DNA of 64,000 bases from a bacterium. GTDB lineage: Bacteria; Bacteroidota; Ignavibacteria; Kapaibacteriales; UBA2268. Below the pieces are notes generated by a model. The model was not told the DNA's origin. It did no database searches and saw only the letters and a list, made by a program, of their open reading frames with translations. Below, piece by piece: positions 20,573 through 29,496 of the stretch. Location of the stretch: contig JAUIIX010000006.1 of the NCBI GenBank assembly GCA_030431515.1, positions 1 to 64,000 of the forward strand, given 5' to 3'. Each line of letters starts with the position of its first letter. Within the stretch, counting starts at the first letter, position 1. The position numbers were made by a program, and so were the translations under genes.

Positions 20573-20582
20573 GAATATATAT

Positions 20583-20609
20583 AAGGGCTGTTAATCAGCC
20601 CTTTTTTTA
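20583..20609 (+). terminator. Terminator of recQ
   Basis: AAGGGCTG-TTAAT-CAGCCCTT is followed by seven Ts, 10 bp after the recQ stop. Confidence 0.92.
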
Positions 20610-20693
20610 TGTTAAATTTTAATTTTAATCAATCTTTTACTATAAAATTCGTCTGTATATCTATATAACGATTAATAAAAACAAGTGAAAAAT

Positions 20694-21584
20694 ATGAGTA
20701 ATAACACAAAAAGTGAAGCCGAACTAAAAGAAATAGTTAGACAGAAATATAGCGAAATAGCAAGTCAAGATGCAAGCTTTAATGCCGCTTCTTGCTGTGG
20801 TGCAACTGTTGATTCTAAAGAGATTTACAATATTATGTCAGAAGATTATAATGAATTAGCTGGCTACGATAAGAATGCTGATTTAGGATTAGGTTGCGGA
20901 TTGCCAACTAACTTTGCAAAGATTCAAGAAGGAGATACAGTGATTGACCTTGGCTCTGGTGCAGGAAATGATTGTTTTGTTGCGAGAAATGAATGTGGTG
21001 CAAGTGGTAAAGTAATCGGTGTAGATTTCACAACAGAAATGATAAACAAAGCCAGACAAAATGCTGAAAAACTTGGCTATAACAATGTTGAATTTAGATT
21101 TGGTGATATAGAAAATATGCCAGTTTCAGATGACTCAGCTGATGTAGTAGTTAGTAATTGTGTATTGAATTTAGTTCCAAATAAAAAAAATGTAATTCAA
21201 GATATTTATAGAGTTTTAAAGCCAGGTGGACATTTTAGCATATCCGATATAGTGCTTCAAGGAGATTTACCAGAAAAATTAGTTCACGATGCAGAAATGT
21301 ATGCTGGTTGTGTTTCAGGTGCAATTCAAAAAGAAGATTATATCAAATTTATAAAAGAAGCTGGATTTGAAAATATCACAATTCAGAAAGAAAAAGCAAT
21401 TTTAATTCCAAAAGATATTTTAAATAAATATCTAAATGAAGATGAAATTACAGAATTTCTAAATGGTAAAACTGGAATTTACTCAGTTACAGTATTTGCA
21501 AGCAAACCAGGTATTAAACAATTTAAAACAAAGATTAATTTAAGTGAATTATCTGTTTGTTCGCCAGAAGGAAACTGTTGTTAA
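20694..21584 (+). CDS. arsM: Arsenite S-adenosylmethionine methyltransferase
   Basis: This methylates As(III) to volatile or excretable methylarsenicals using SAM. The ATG at 20694 is preferred to the upstream GTG. The SAM-binding motif VIDLGSGAGNDCF is followed by GDIENMPVSDDSADVVVSNCVLNL. The Cys residues that bind arsenic are present: NAASCCG near the N-terminus, SNCVLNL and YAGCVSG. The C-terminus carries an extra Cys cluster (CSPEGNCC). At 296 aa the length is normal. No arsR, arsB or arsC gene is adjacent, so it is an orphan arsM with its own terminator. Confidence 0.92.
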   Translation: MSNNTKSEAELKEIVRQKYSEIASQDASFNAASCCGATVDSKEIYNIMSEDYNELAGYDKNADLGLGCGLPTNFAKIQEGDTVIDLGSGAGNDCFVARNECGASGKVIGVDFTTEMINKARQNAEKLGYNNVEFRFGDIENMPVSDDSADVVVSNCVLNLVPNKKNVIQDIYRVLKPGGHFSISDIVLQGDLPEKLVHDAEMYAGCVSGAIQKEDYIKFIKEAGFENITIQKEKAILIPKDILNKYLNEDEITEFLNGKTGIYSVTVFASKPGIKQFKTKINLSELSVCSPEGNCC

Positions 21585-21590
21585 TGTAAA

Positions 21591-21620
21591 AAAAAGGGCT
21601 GATAATTCAGCCCATTTTTT
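21591..21620. terminator. Bidirectional terminator, arsM / peroxidase
   Basis: GGGCTGA-TAAT-TCAGCCC has an A-run on the left and a T-run on the right, between two convergent genes. Confidence 0.9.
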
Positions 21621-22182
21621 AATTTAATAATTTAATAATATCTGTTTCAATAGATTCAGGTGTAGTAACAGAACCATATCTTTCAATCGGTTTTCCATTT
21701 TTATCAACCAAAAACTTAGTGAAATTCCATTTAATATCATCAGTAATCAAACCAGATTTTTCGGATTTTAAATATTTGTATAAATCATGAGCATTATCAC
21801 CATTAACGTCAATTTTCTCAAAAATAGGGAAAGTAACCGAATAATTTAACTCACAAAACTCTTTAATTTCGTCAGACGAACCTGGTTCTTGTTCTCCAAA
21901 TTGATTGCAAGGAAAGCCCAAAATCTCCAAACCTTGAGAAGAATATTTAGAATATAGCTCTTGCAACCCTTTATATTGTGGAGTAAATCCACATTTAGAA
22001 GCAGTATTAACAATCAAAAGCACTTTACCTTTGTAATCGGCAAGTGATTTCTCATCACCGCTAATCGTTTTAACTTTATAGTCATAAATTGATTTCTGCA
22101 TATCTCCTTTATCTGCATTAGTTTCGGAATAGATGAAAGTAGCTACTCCTAAAATAAATATTACTAAAATTGCCTTAATCAT
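21619..22182 (-). CDS. Glutathione-peroxidase-family thiol peroxidase, exported
   Basis: This reduces hydroperoxides. The 187-aa protein starts with a signal peptide (MIKAILVIFILGVATFIYSE), so it acts in the periplasm. The catalytic Cys is in NTASKCGFTPQYKGL, the Gln in FPCNQFGEQEPG and the Trp in WNFTKFLVDKNG, completing the GPx triad. The resolving-type Cys of FPCNQF is also present. It uses Cys rather than selenocysteine (codon read as normal Cys). The electron donor is likely thioredoxin rather than glutathione. It is monocistronic. Confidence 0.92.
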   Translation of the reverse strand: MIKAILVIFILGVATFIYSETNADKGDMQKSIYDYKVKTISGDEKSLADYKGKVLLIVNTASKCGFTPQYKGLQELYSKYSSQGLEILGFPCNQFGEQEPGSSDEIKEFCELNYSVTFPIFEKIDVNGDNAHDLYKYLKSEKSGLITDDIKWNFTKFLVDKNGKPIERYGSVTTPESIETDIIKLLN

Positions 22183-22328
22183 AATGTCAACCTAATTTTT
22201 ATCTTATAGACGATACAAGTACGCTTTATATTTAAAAAAAAATTAAAATTATATTAAAAATAAAAAACCTGAAAAAAACTATTTATCTATTAAATTAGCA
22301 TTGTCATTTCGAGCGGAGTCGAGAAACC

Positions 22329-22448
22329 CGTCATTCAGAGCGAAGCGAAGAATCCACATTAAACGATATTAGAAACCTTCCGAAGGTTCAAAACCTTCGG
22401 AAGGTTAAAACTAAATCCCCCAAAAACCCTAACGTCATTCAAAGCGAA
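22329..22448 (+). repeat. Inverted repeat arm A (about 120 bp)
   Basis: The arm contains a GTCATTCAGAGCGAAGCGAAG unit, AAACGATATTAGAAACC, the nested hairpin CCTTCCGAAGG...CCTTCGGAAGG, a CTAAATCCCCCAAAAACCC segment and a second GTCATTC unit. Nearly the same sequence occurs in reverse complement at 23087-23207. Confidence 0.9.
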
Positions 22449-22482
22449 GAGAAAAATTATATTATAAATAAGGGTTGACTTA

Positions 22483-22553
22483 CCTCAAAATTGCCCTCGG
22501 TCATTGAGCGTAGTCGAAATGTAAAAAAGGGGTGTCGCAGTAGCGACGGGGTG
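22483..22553 (+). repeat. Direct repeat copy 1 (about 70 bp)
   Basis: CTCAAAATTGCCCTCGGTCATTGAGCG..., ending with GACGGGGTG. It recurs at 22717-22786 with a differing stretch in the middle. Confidence 0.85.
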
Positions 22554-22716
22554 ATTGAATTCCGTTTTTCTTAAAAACTAACCCGTCATATTGAGCGAAG
22601 CGAAATATCTCGTTTAAATTACCAACATTTTAAATCCGTGTAATCAGCGTAATCCATTAAAATCTGTGATTCTGAAATTCCCCGTCATTCAGAGCGAAGC
22701 GAAGAATCCATAATCT

Positions 22717-22786
22717 CTCAAAATTCCCCTCGGTCATTGAGCGTAGTCGAAATGTAAAAAAGGTGTGTTGGCTTGCCGACGGGGTG
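22717..22786 (+). repeat. Direct repeat copy 2 (about 70 bp)
   Basis: Same outline as 22483-22553. The 10-12 bp segment after AAAAAAGG differs (GTCGCAGTAGCG against TGTTGGCTTGCC), each being a small hairpin of its own. Confidence 0.85.
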
Positions 22787-23037
22787 TTTCTTGCTTTCTT
22801 TCGGCATATCTTCAAAACAAAAACAACCAAAAAGACAAATGAAAAACAAAAAAATAAAATATACGACATAAACTAACAACAAGCAGATAATCACAACTAT
22901 GAAAAACAAACAAAAAATCACTAATTTTTTTTGACCCTAATTTTTTCTCCCTTGTAATACATTGTAACAAAACCAATTACAAGAAAAGTGTAAAAACCAA
23001 AAAATAAAAAATTAGTAATTTAGGGGATATTATCTAT

Positions 23038-23065
23038 GTAGTGAACACAAATTTGCGTTCACTAC
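23038..23065. repeat. Dispersed 28-bp palindrome, copy 4
   Basis: GTAGTGAACACAAATTTGCG..., identical to copy 1 (same single arm change). Confidence 0.88.
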
Positions 23066-23086
23066 TATTTTCTTATGGATTCTTCG

Positions 23087-23207
23087 CTTCGCTCTGAATG
23101 ACGGAGGGGTTTTTGGGGGATTTAGTTTTAACCTTCCGAAGGTTTTGAACCTTCGGAAGGTTTCTAATATCGTTTAAAATGGATTCTTCGCTTCGCTCTG
23201 AATGACG
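23087..23207 (-). repeat. Inverted repeat arm B (about 120 bp)
   Basis: This is the reverse complement of arm A (22329-22448), with only a few differences by hand alignment. Together the arms bracket about 640 bp. Confidence 0.9.
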
Positions 23208-23277
23208 AGATCTAAGATTCTGAAACAAATTCAGAATTATGATATTTCGACTATGCCCAATGCTTATTAATGTAACT

Positions 23278-23305
23278 GTAGTGAACGCAAATTTGCGTTC
23301 ACTAC
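23278..23305. repeat. Dispersed 28-bp palindrome, copy 5
   Basis: GTAGTGAACGCAAATTTGCG... with both arms intact: a perfect 28-bp palindrome. Confidence 0.9.
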
Positions 23306-23404
23306 TTAGATAGTTTTGTTTTAGACACGATAAATCTCTACATTTTTGTTGGTTTTTTGACACTATGAATGACAGGACTAAGCTCTGGAATGTATAACCA
23401 AAAA

Positions 23405-23425
23405 AAAAGCGACTAAGTCGCTTTT
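23405..23425 (-). terminator. Terminator of the glgA-like/decarboxylase operon
   Basis: AAAAGCGA-CTAAG-TCGCTTTT with a U-run on the minus strand, 5 bp beyond the decarboxylase stop. Confidence 0.88.
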
Positions 23426-23429
23426 AAAT

Positions 23430-24368
23430 TTACATTCCTAATCTTTCTTTGAAGTTCTTTATTGTTTTGTCGAGACCTTCTTTTCTATTTACTTTGGCTT
23501 CCCAATTTAATATTGTGTTAGCACGGGTTGTGTCTGGTTTTCTAATTTTTGGGTCGTCTGATGGTAAGTCTTGGAAGATAATTTCGCAATTAGGATTAAT
23601 TAAATCACGAATTTCCTCTGCAAGTCCTAACATTGTGATTTCATCAGGATTACCAATATTTACAGGGTCATTTTCTTTTGATAGTAATAATCTGTGGATT
23701 CCTTCTACTAAGTCGTCAACATAACATACTGAACGAGTTTGAGAGCCATCTCCGTAAACTGTTAATGGTTCGTTGTTTAATGCTTGATTAATAAAATTAG
23801 GAATTGCTCTTCCATCATTTATTCTCATTCTTGGACCATAAGTGTTGAATATACGTAGAATACGAGTATCGACATTATGGTAGCGATGATAAGCCATTGT
23901 CATTGCTTCTGCGAAACGCTTTGCTTCGTCATATACTCCACGCATTCCGACAGGGTTTACATTTCCCCAATAGTCTTCTTTTTGCGGATGAATAAGTGGG
24001 TCGCCATATACTTCTGATGTAGATGCAATTAGGAAAGTAGCATTTTTAGCTTTTGCAAGTCCAAGTGCTTTATGAGTTCCAAGTGAACCAACTTTAAGAG
24101 TTTGTATTGGAAATTTTAAGTAATCAATTGGAGAAGCTGGAGATGCAAAATGTAAGATATAGTCTAAATCTTCTTCTACATAGATGTAATTTGTAACATC
24201 ATATTCAATAAATTTGAATTTTTTGTTACCCATTAGATGTGCTATATTTTCTGGACTTCCTGTGATAAAATTATCCATACAGAAAACATTATCACCTTCA
24301 GCGATAAATCTGTCACATAAATGTGAGCCAAGAAAACCGGCACCACCAGTTATTAATACATTTGCCAT
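23430..24368 (-). CDS. UDP-glucuronate decarboxylase (UDP-xylose synthase type)
   Basis: This extended SDR converts UDP-glucuronate to UDP-xylose. The 312-aa sequence begins [21 protein letters not shown], then [15 protein letters not shown]. The catalytic [10 protein letters not shown] (YxxxK), [10 protein letters not shown] and [10 protein letters not shown] segments are typical of the UXS branch. It is the last gene of a four-gene operon with a glycogen-synthase-like enzyme and two envelope proteins. UDP-xylose could feed surface-glycan synthesis. Confidence 0.9.
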   Translation of the reverse strand: MANVLITGGAGFLGSHLCDRFIAEGDNVFCMDNFITGSPENIAHLMGNKKFKFIEYDVTNYIYVEEDLDYILHFASPASPIDYLKFPIQTLKVGSLGTHKALGLAKAKNATFLIASTSEVYGDPLIHPQKEDYWGNVNPVGMRGVYDEAKRFAEAMTMAYHRYHNVDTRILRIFNTYGPRMRINDGRAIPNFINQALNNEPLTVYGDGSQTRSVCYVDDLVEGIHRLLLSKENDPVNIGNPDEITMLGLAEEIRDLINPNCEIIFQDLPSDDPKIRKPDTTRANTILNWEAKVNRKEGLDKTIKNFKERLGM

Positions 24369-24374
24369 AAATTA

Positions 24375-25622
24375 TTATTCCTCAAATTCTCTTTTAAATG
24401 GTACAAACCACTGTTCGCCTATACTCATATTGATGTATAGTCTTCCAAAATATTCTTTTACTAAAGGAGAGCTAATTTCACCTCTTGTTCCTAATACTAA
24501 AGCAATATCAAACATTGCATTTTTACCAAAAGGAGCTGTTAAACCTACACTTAAATACTGCTCACTAATTGGAATATCATTAACCATCATATAAAGTTCT
24601 TTGTAACCTAATCCAAATCTATAAGTAAATTTATCAAGTGTTCTAGCACCTGAAGATTTATTTCCTAATCTTTCTGCACCTATGGTAAAACTATTTAAAC
24701 TTTTGAATTTAGCATTATTACCTGTATTGTAAGTAAAATTAGTAAAATCTTGAGTATAAAAGTCAGATGAAATTCTAAATTTATTTAATTTATAACTTAA
24801 TCCAAAACCTAATGAAGCAGGTACTTCAATTTTAGAGTTTTCAGTAAATGTTGTGTCAACTACCCTATTATTTGAACCAATTAAATCATAATATGATAAG
24901 TAAATTAATTCTGAGTTCATTCTCAATAATGTAGCATTTTCGTAATAGGCACCGAAAGATAAATCTTTATAAGTTAGATTCAAACCAATTTTTTGATTTG
25001 TTCCGTTGAATGAATTTTTTCTTCCAGTATATGAATTGTGTGCATAAGATTCGTTACTAAATGTAAGTGCATCACGTTGGATATTACCTAAATATACATT
25101 TTGTGTAAATCCAATTGACATAAAACTTAAGGGTTTTATTGCACCACCAAAATATAGTTTTTTTAGTCCGCCGGCACCACTATTTTCTAATTTACCGCTT
25201 ACTTGTAAATTATCAACTACTTTGGAAAAACCAGATGCAATTGAATAATTAACTTGACTATATGAATTTAAACCAAATCCGGCACTTAATCCTAAACTTG
25301 TATCTATTGAGAACATGATATTTAGTCCGTCGATAGCTCCATAATTTTGATATAATGAATTATCGGCTGACTCTATTAAATTTTGTTGGAATCTATATCC
25401 TAATTGAATTCTTGTTAGTTCGTTGTATGACCACATAGCAGGATTAATTAGATTAATACTATGTGTACTCGGAACAGCAATTGCAGTACCACCAGCACCC
25501 CAATATGCAGCACCTTGAACGTTTTCTAAGTCTCCAATTCCAAAAGATGAATAGTTAGAACCACCTTCAGAATAAAGAGATGTTGAGTATAAGAATAGTA
25601 ATATGCTTAATAATTTTATCAA
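24375..25622 (-). CDS. Outer-membrane beta-barrel protein (FadL/PorV-like)
   Basis: The 415-aa protein has a signal peptide ([21 protein letters not shown]). It then has [36 protein letters not shown], the N-terminal pattern shared by FadL/PorV-type barrels of Bacteroidota, with repeated amphipathic strands to the end. Overlap of 4 bp with the upstream lipoprotein gene indicates coupling. The function is unknown; a surface lipid, protein or glycan transport role is possible. Confidence 0.7.
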   Translation of the reverse strand: MIKLLSILLFLYSTSLYSEGGSNYSSFGIGDLENVQGAAYWGAGGTAIAVPSTHSINLINPAMWSYNELTRIQLGYRFQQNLIESADNSLYQNYGAIDGLNIMFSIDTSLGLSAGFGLNSYSQVNYSIASGFSKVVDNLQVSGKLENSGAGGLKKLYFGGAIKPLSFMSIGFTQNVYLGNIQRDALTFSNESYAHNSYTGRKNSFNGTNQKIGLNLTYKDLSFGAYYENATLLRMNSELIYLSYYDLIGSNNRVVDTTFTENSKIEVPASLGFGLSYKLNKFRISSDFYTQDFTNFTYNTGNNAKFKSLNSFTIGAERLGNKSSGARTLDKFTYRFGLGYKELYMMVNDIPISEQYLSVGLTAPFGKNAMFDIALVLGTRGEISSPLVKEYFGRLYINMSIGEQWFVPFKREFEE

Positions 25623-26926
25623 ATGTTTGGTCTTTTAGAATAAATAATTAATAATTTAGGTCTTTTGCTAATATCTGGATTGTTAGAACCGAAAAACTTA
25701 TATTTATCAAAATAAGTAAGTTCTACTAAGGCACTTGTTCCTCTTGCAGGACTTAATACAAATTGTCCTTTGCCTTCTTTTCTATTCCAAGAGTCCATTA
25801 ATGGAGTAATATTAGAAAAAGTATATTTATCAGGAATTGAATCGTTAGCAACAGCTAAGTATGGCCAGGTTCCAAGATTGTCTGATTCTGGAGTAAAGAA
25901 TGGGTCTTCACTCGATGCACCAGCAATATAAATGCTTCTACCAAATGAACCAAATTCTGAGTTATTAGTGTCTAATGTTAATTCTAATTGACAGCTTAAA
26001 ATAGCAGATAGAGGAGGAATTTCTGAAATATCAAAATCAAATTGAGTTCTTGTGCGACCTGTTCCTTGAAGATAAATATCATCATCTTCTTCAATTTCTG
26101 GAGCAAAGGGATAATAAGCTGATATTGAATTTTTTAAGTAAATTGTAGTGTCTTTACCTGCTTTATTAACTACTAATTTGATTTGAGTATTATATAAAGT
26201 GTCTAAATCTGATCTATTAATAAACCTGTTTATTACTTTTGAGTTTTGTCCTGCTTTAAGACCGATTGAGTAAGAATGGAATAAATATCTATTCTCAGCT
26301 TTAGTTAGGTCTAATGTTTTAGTTGAATCAGTCCAAATGCTTCTAATTGAGTCTTCTTTTGCAGCAAAAGTGAACCATTTTAGAATTAATTGTTTGTCAA
26401 TTTCAATTTTGAAAGGAATAGAGTCTTTCGGCTCTGCTTTTCCAGAAAATTCACCAACTTGATAATTAAATATACTTGTATTGTCGTTAGCATCAAAAAT
26501 ATCAGAGAAAGAGTTAAATCTTGATATACTATCTAATACTTCGTGAACTGTAAATTCTTGTTCAAAGTTAGTAGTATCACCGAATGTATATTTGTCAGGA
26601 AATAAGTATAGAGTGGCTTCTTTTATGTCTAATTCACTTATATATGACATATCTTTTGGTAAACCAAAAAATCTATATAAAACGTGCGACTTGTAATTAT
26701 TAGATCTACCTAATAATTGAAATTGCATATTGAATGGTCCATCTAATTCTTTATAATGTTGCGATTTGCTAGTAATTAAAGCAGCATCATTAGAAGATAA
26801 AGAATAAACAGTAAGAGTATCTTGAACCAAAGGTATTTCTACAGGAACTTCATTACAAGAAGTAAGATGAGAAATAGAGTAAATACCAAATAGAAAAAGC
26901 GAAAGTTTTAAAAAAGTGTTTTTCAT
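25619..26926 (-). CDS. Large lipoprotein, possibly DNRLRE-like beta domains
   Basis: A signal peptide ends in the lipobox LTSC (Cys at about residue 24), so the 435-aa protein is lipid-anchored. Two regions (residues about 75-175 and 290-430) have the pattern of beta-sandwich domains with sentences such as SHVLYRFFGLP...IKEATLYLFPD and TRTQFDFDISEIPPLSAILSCQLELTLD, reminiscent of DNRLRE domains. The family assignment is by resemblance only. It is 7 bp from the glgA-like gene and overlaps the barrel gene. Confidence 0.65.
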   Translation of the reverse strand: MKNTFLKLSLFLFGIYSISHLTSCNEVPVEIPLVQDTLTVYSLSSNDAALITSKSQHYKELDGPFNMQFQLLGRSNNYKSHVLYRFFGLPKDMSYISELDIKEATLYLFPDKYTFGDTTNFEQEFTVHEVLDSISRFNSFSDIFDANDNTSIFNYQVGEFSGKAEPKDSIPFKIEIDKQLILKWFTFAAKEDSIRSIWTDSTKTLDLTKAENRYLFHSYSIGLKAGQNSKVINRFINRSDLDTLYNTQIKLVVNKAGKDTTIYLKNSISAYYPFAPEIEEDDDIYLQGTGRTRTQFDFDISEIPPLSAILSCQLELTLDTNNSEFGSFGRSIYIAGASSEDPFFTPESDNLGTWPYLAVANDSIPDKYTFSNITPLMDSWNRKEGKGQFVLSPARGTSALVELTYFDKYKFFGSNNPDISKRPKLLIIYSKRPNI

Positions 26927-26933
26927 TATTATT

Positions 26934-28403
26934 TTATTTAACTAAATCTCTATATGCTTTTTCGAATTCCATTGTGTTTTCGTCCCAACCAAATTCTTCG
27001 TAAATACAATTTTTAGTAATGCCAAAGAAAGATTCACTATCAGCATATAATTCTAATGCTCTTTTGAAAGATTCGATTAATGATTTAGAACTAGCATCTT
27101 TCATAGCTATACAGTTTCCATCTTCTCCATCAACATCTTCTGCTATTTCATTTAAAGCACAGTTAATAGGAGTTATTGGAACTGCACCATATTTACAAGC
27201 GTGCATAAACTGCATTCCTAATGCTTCTAATGGAGCTAAAGAAAAATACATATCACTTCCTGCCATTATAGTATGAGCGATATATTCGTCAAATCCTATT
27301 GAAACTTGTAGTTTTTCAGGATTGTTATTTGAGATTTCAGTTAATCTATCTCTGTATTCTTTATCTCCGTCACCCATAATAACAATTTGAATATCTTCTT
27401 TTAGTAATTCTTCAATAGATTCTAAAAGATAATCAAAACCTCTGGATTTAGAGAAATTACTTACGATACCAAACATAGCTCTTTTCGGATGGTATTCAAA
27501 TCCAAATTTATTAACTAATTCAACTTTATTGTTGTATTTGAAGTTTTCCCAATCGTCATCAACTAATTTATTAACTAAGTATTCATCTTTTACAGGGTTC
27601 CAAAGCCAATGATCAATCCCTGGTTTAATAACAGAAATATTTTTCATTTTAGCTTTGATGATAGTAGAAAGTCCATTAGAATTTTCTGTATCATTTGCAA
27701 TGTGTTCTAAGTATTTAGCATCAGTTACTACTAATTTATCTGAAAAAGTAATTCCTGCTTTTAATAAATTTACTTTGTTTTTATTTTTAATTTGTTTTAA
27801 ATACTCATCAGGGAGATTCAAATATTTTGATTCTTTCCAGTCAAATTCACCTTGATCATAAAAATCTTGAATAGTGAATAAGAATTTAGTATTTTTAAAT
27901 TCATCCGGATAGATTGCTCTTGCCATAACTGGAACTAAAGCAGACATCCAATCATTGATATGAATTACATCTGGGAACCAACTAAGCAAATTACATGTAT
28001 CAATAACACTTCTACAAAAGAAAGCAAATCTTTCTAAATTATTTGGAAATTCTTCTGCAGACTTATTGTCTTGAATTACACCTTTTAATTTATTGAAATA
28101 TACATCATTAGTAGTAATATAAGATTGAACTTTACTACGAGTGTTTTGAAAAGATGACGATTTAATAGTAGCAAAATCTTCGATATCACCAATTTGTATT
28201 GGCATTTCTCTCAATCTATTAATATCGTGAATTCTATTCTTTCTTTCAGAGATATAACCATACTTAGGTATCATTATTCTCGAATCTAAACCTTTTTCTT
28301 TAAGTGATAAGCTTAAACCAGAATTATAATCAGCAGAATCTGTCCATTTACAATAAGGTAAAATCTCACCAGACACATTTAAAATACTAAGTTGTTTTGC
28401 CAT
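26934..28403 (-). CDS. Glycogen/starch synthase-like GT5 glycosyltransferase, divergent
   Basis: The 489-aa GT-B protein has a starch-synthase-type N-terminal domain (MIPKYGYISERKNRIHDINRL, VIHINDWMSALVPV) and a C-terminal GT1-type domain (KPGIDHWLWNPVKDEYL, LAPLEALGMQFMHACKYG). Two ADP-glucose sites of GlgA are altered. The KTGGL motif reads CKWTDSADYNSGL, and the Arg/Lys pair of VSRLT..KG reads VSNFSKSRG. Such variants resemble the Bacteroidota glycogen-synthase branch, but donor specificity is uncertain. It is the first gene of a tight operon. Glycogen synthesis or another glucan is possible. Confidence 0.78.
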   Translation of the reverse strand: MAKQLSILNVSGEILPYCKWTDSADYNSGLSLSLKEKGLDSRIMIPKYGYISERKNRIHDINRLREMPIQIGDIEDFATIKSSSFQNTRSKVQSYITTNDVYFNKLKGVIQDNKSAEEFPNNLERFAFFCRSVIDTCNLLSWFPDVIHINDWMSALVPVMARAIYPDEFKNTKFLFTIQDFYDQGEFDWKESKYLNLPDEYLKQIKNKNKVNLLKAGITFSDKLVVTDAKYLEHIANDTENSNGLSTIIKAKMKNISVIKPGIDHWLWNPVKDEYLVNKLVDDDWENFKYNNKVELVNKFGFEYHPKRAMFGIVSNFSKSRGFDYLLESIEELLKEDIQIVIMGDGDKEYRDRLTEISNNNPEKLQVSIGFDEYIAHTIMAGSDMYFSLAPLEALGMQFMHACKYGAVPITPINCALNEIAEDVDGEDGNCIAMKDASSKSLIESFKRALELYADSESFFGITKNCIYEEFGWDENTMEFEKAYRDLVK

Positions 28404-28430
28404 TTTCTTCTATGTTATATAAGTAATCTA

Positions 28431-28461
28431 CAAAATTACAAAAAAAATATGAGATATTAAA
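28431..28461 (-). promoter_or_regulatory. Probable promoter of the glgA-like operon
   Basis: The minus strand reads TTTA, 19 bp, TAATTTTG. The -7 element is identical to those of fusA, atpD and tRNA-His; the -33 element has one mismatch. It is about 30 bp upstream of the ATG. Confidence 0.6.
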
Positions 28462-28532
28462 ATCCGAGTGTTTTTATTCTATTTATAAGTTCTTTTAAGA
28501 GCATTATTTACAAGTGCTTATAATGTAAACAA

Positions 28533-28560
28533 AGAGTTATACTTATTTTAGTATAACTCT
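28533..28560 (-). terminator. Terminator of the small lipoprotein gene
   Basis: AGAGTTATAC-TTATTTTA-GTATAACTCT, followed on the minus strand by TTTGTTTA. It is 24 bp past the stop. Confidence 0.8.
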
Positions 28561-28583
28561 TGTTGTATAATAATTAAATTATG

Positions 28584-29117
28584 TTATTTCAACTCTTTAA
28601 GTTCTTGCACATTGAAATTCTTCACTACTTCATCATAATTTTCGAAATTATAATTATTTTGGATACCACTATCAAAATCAGTGATAATAACAATTTTTAA
28701 TTCTACATCGAACTCTGGACTTAACCCAAAATCTTTTGAGTGAATATACTCAATTTCTAAATATCCTGGCTCCATCCAATATCCCCATTCTATTGAGTAA
28801 TCGAAGCTTCCATCACTTTTATCGAAGTATATTTCTGTTCTTGGTATTAATTGCCAAGAATTTCTTGTTGTTCCGTATTCAGCCATATAAACTAAAACTA
28901 AACCCCTATCTATTACATTTTGTGTAATATTTGGATTGCTAATAGTAGCAAACATTTTAGGAATATTTGCGTCATATTGCCAGTTTGATGGTTTTAAAAC
29001 TACAAATTCAGATATCGCATCAACGTCATAAGTTTCATAGTAATTTTCTTCTGAACAAGAAGACATAAATACTGTAAAAACAACAGTAATTAAAGCTGTG
29101 TATAATAATTTTTTCAT
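28584..29117 (-). CDS. Small lipoprotein, unknown function
   Basis: The 177-aa protein has an N-terminal signal with lipobox SSC (MKKLLYTALITVVFTVFMSSCSEEN). The remaining residues are an acidic, aromatic-rich beta-type domain with a C-terminal FDVELKIVIITDFDSG segment. AGGAGA precedes the ATG. It is monocistronic and divergent from the acidic small protein. I recognise no family; small lipoproteins of this plan are common in Bacteroidota. Confidence 0.75.
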   Translation of the reverse strand: MKKLLYTALITVVFTVFMSSCSEENYYETYDVDAISEFVVLKPSNWQYDANIPKMFATISNPNITQNVIDRGLVLVYMAEYGTTRNSWQLIPRTEIYFDKSDGSFDYSIEWGYWMEPGYLEIEYIHSKDFGLSPEFDVELKIVIITDFDSGIQNNYNFENYDEVVKNFNVQELKELK

Positions 29118-29240
29118 GATTTTCTCCTAATTAATATAGAGTAAATACGAGCTATTTTAAAATATGTTAAAAAATATTTTTTTTATTTTTGAAAAAAATT
29201 TAATTTCGCTTATTGTAAATTTTAATTTAGAGGAAATATT

Positions 29241-29414
29241 ATGGCTAAAAAGCAAGAATTTGATGATGACTTTGAAGATGATTTTACTAGTGATAATTGG
29301 GATGATTCAAGTCATAGCGACGATGATTGGGATGATGATGTTAGCATAGATATGATAGATGATAGTTATCTAAATGATTTTGGTATAGATGAAGAAGAAG
29401 GTGATGATTTATAA
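29241..29414 (+). CDS. Very acidic 57-aa protein (not in ORF track)
   Basis: The frame MAKKQEFDDDFEDDFTSDNW... runs 57 codons to a TAA, with GAGGAA 5 bp before the ATG. Nearly half of the residues are Asp or Glu, with spaced Trp/Phe. It is too short for the ORF track, which lists a shadow frame at 29164..29349 instead. The strong ribosome-binding site and biased composition support it as real. It precedes lgt by 82 bp. The function is unknown; such peptides can be charge mimics or chaperone clients. Confidence 0.65.
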   Translation: MAKKQEFDDDFEDDFTSDNWDDSSHSDDDWDDDVSIDMIDDSYLNDFGIDEEEGDDL

Positions 29415-29496
29415 AAAAAATTCACATAATGTTTTAATTATTAATTAATCATTAGTAAATTGAATTCTTTTATAAAACAAAACAATTATTTCTTCT

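Larger units (their letters stand above)
22183..23404. repeat. Non-coding repeat island
   Basis: About 1.2 kb with no credible gene. It is assembled from at least four repeat types: GTCATTTCGAGCGGAGTCGAG at about 22304, several GTCATTCAGAGCGAAGCGAAGAATCC units on both strands, two GGTCATTGAGCGTAGTCGAAATG units, and two 28-bp palindromes. The ORF-track entries 22657..22869, 22718..22921 and 23073..23363 are translations of these repeats (HSERSEES-type peptides) and are not reported as genes. Confidence 0.85.

Noticed and set aside
21619-22182. Selenocysteine glutathione peroxidase
   Set aside because: The active-site codon encodes Cys and there is no in-frame TGA.
22657-23363. Three minus-strand ORFs with HSERSEES-type sequences
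   Set aside because: They translate the dispersed GTCATTCAGAGCGAAGCG repeats and carry no domain; the nucleotide repeat pattern explains them.
22183-23429. CRISPR array or insertion sequence in the repeat island
   Set aside because: Repeats are not evenly spaced with unique spacers, and no transposase frame or fragments are present.
29164-29349. 61-aa ORF of the track over the acidic gene
   Set aside because: It is in another frame, starts in the AT-rich leader, and the 57-aa frame with the GAGGAA site explains the region better.
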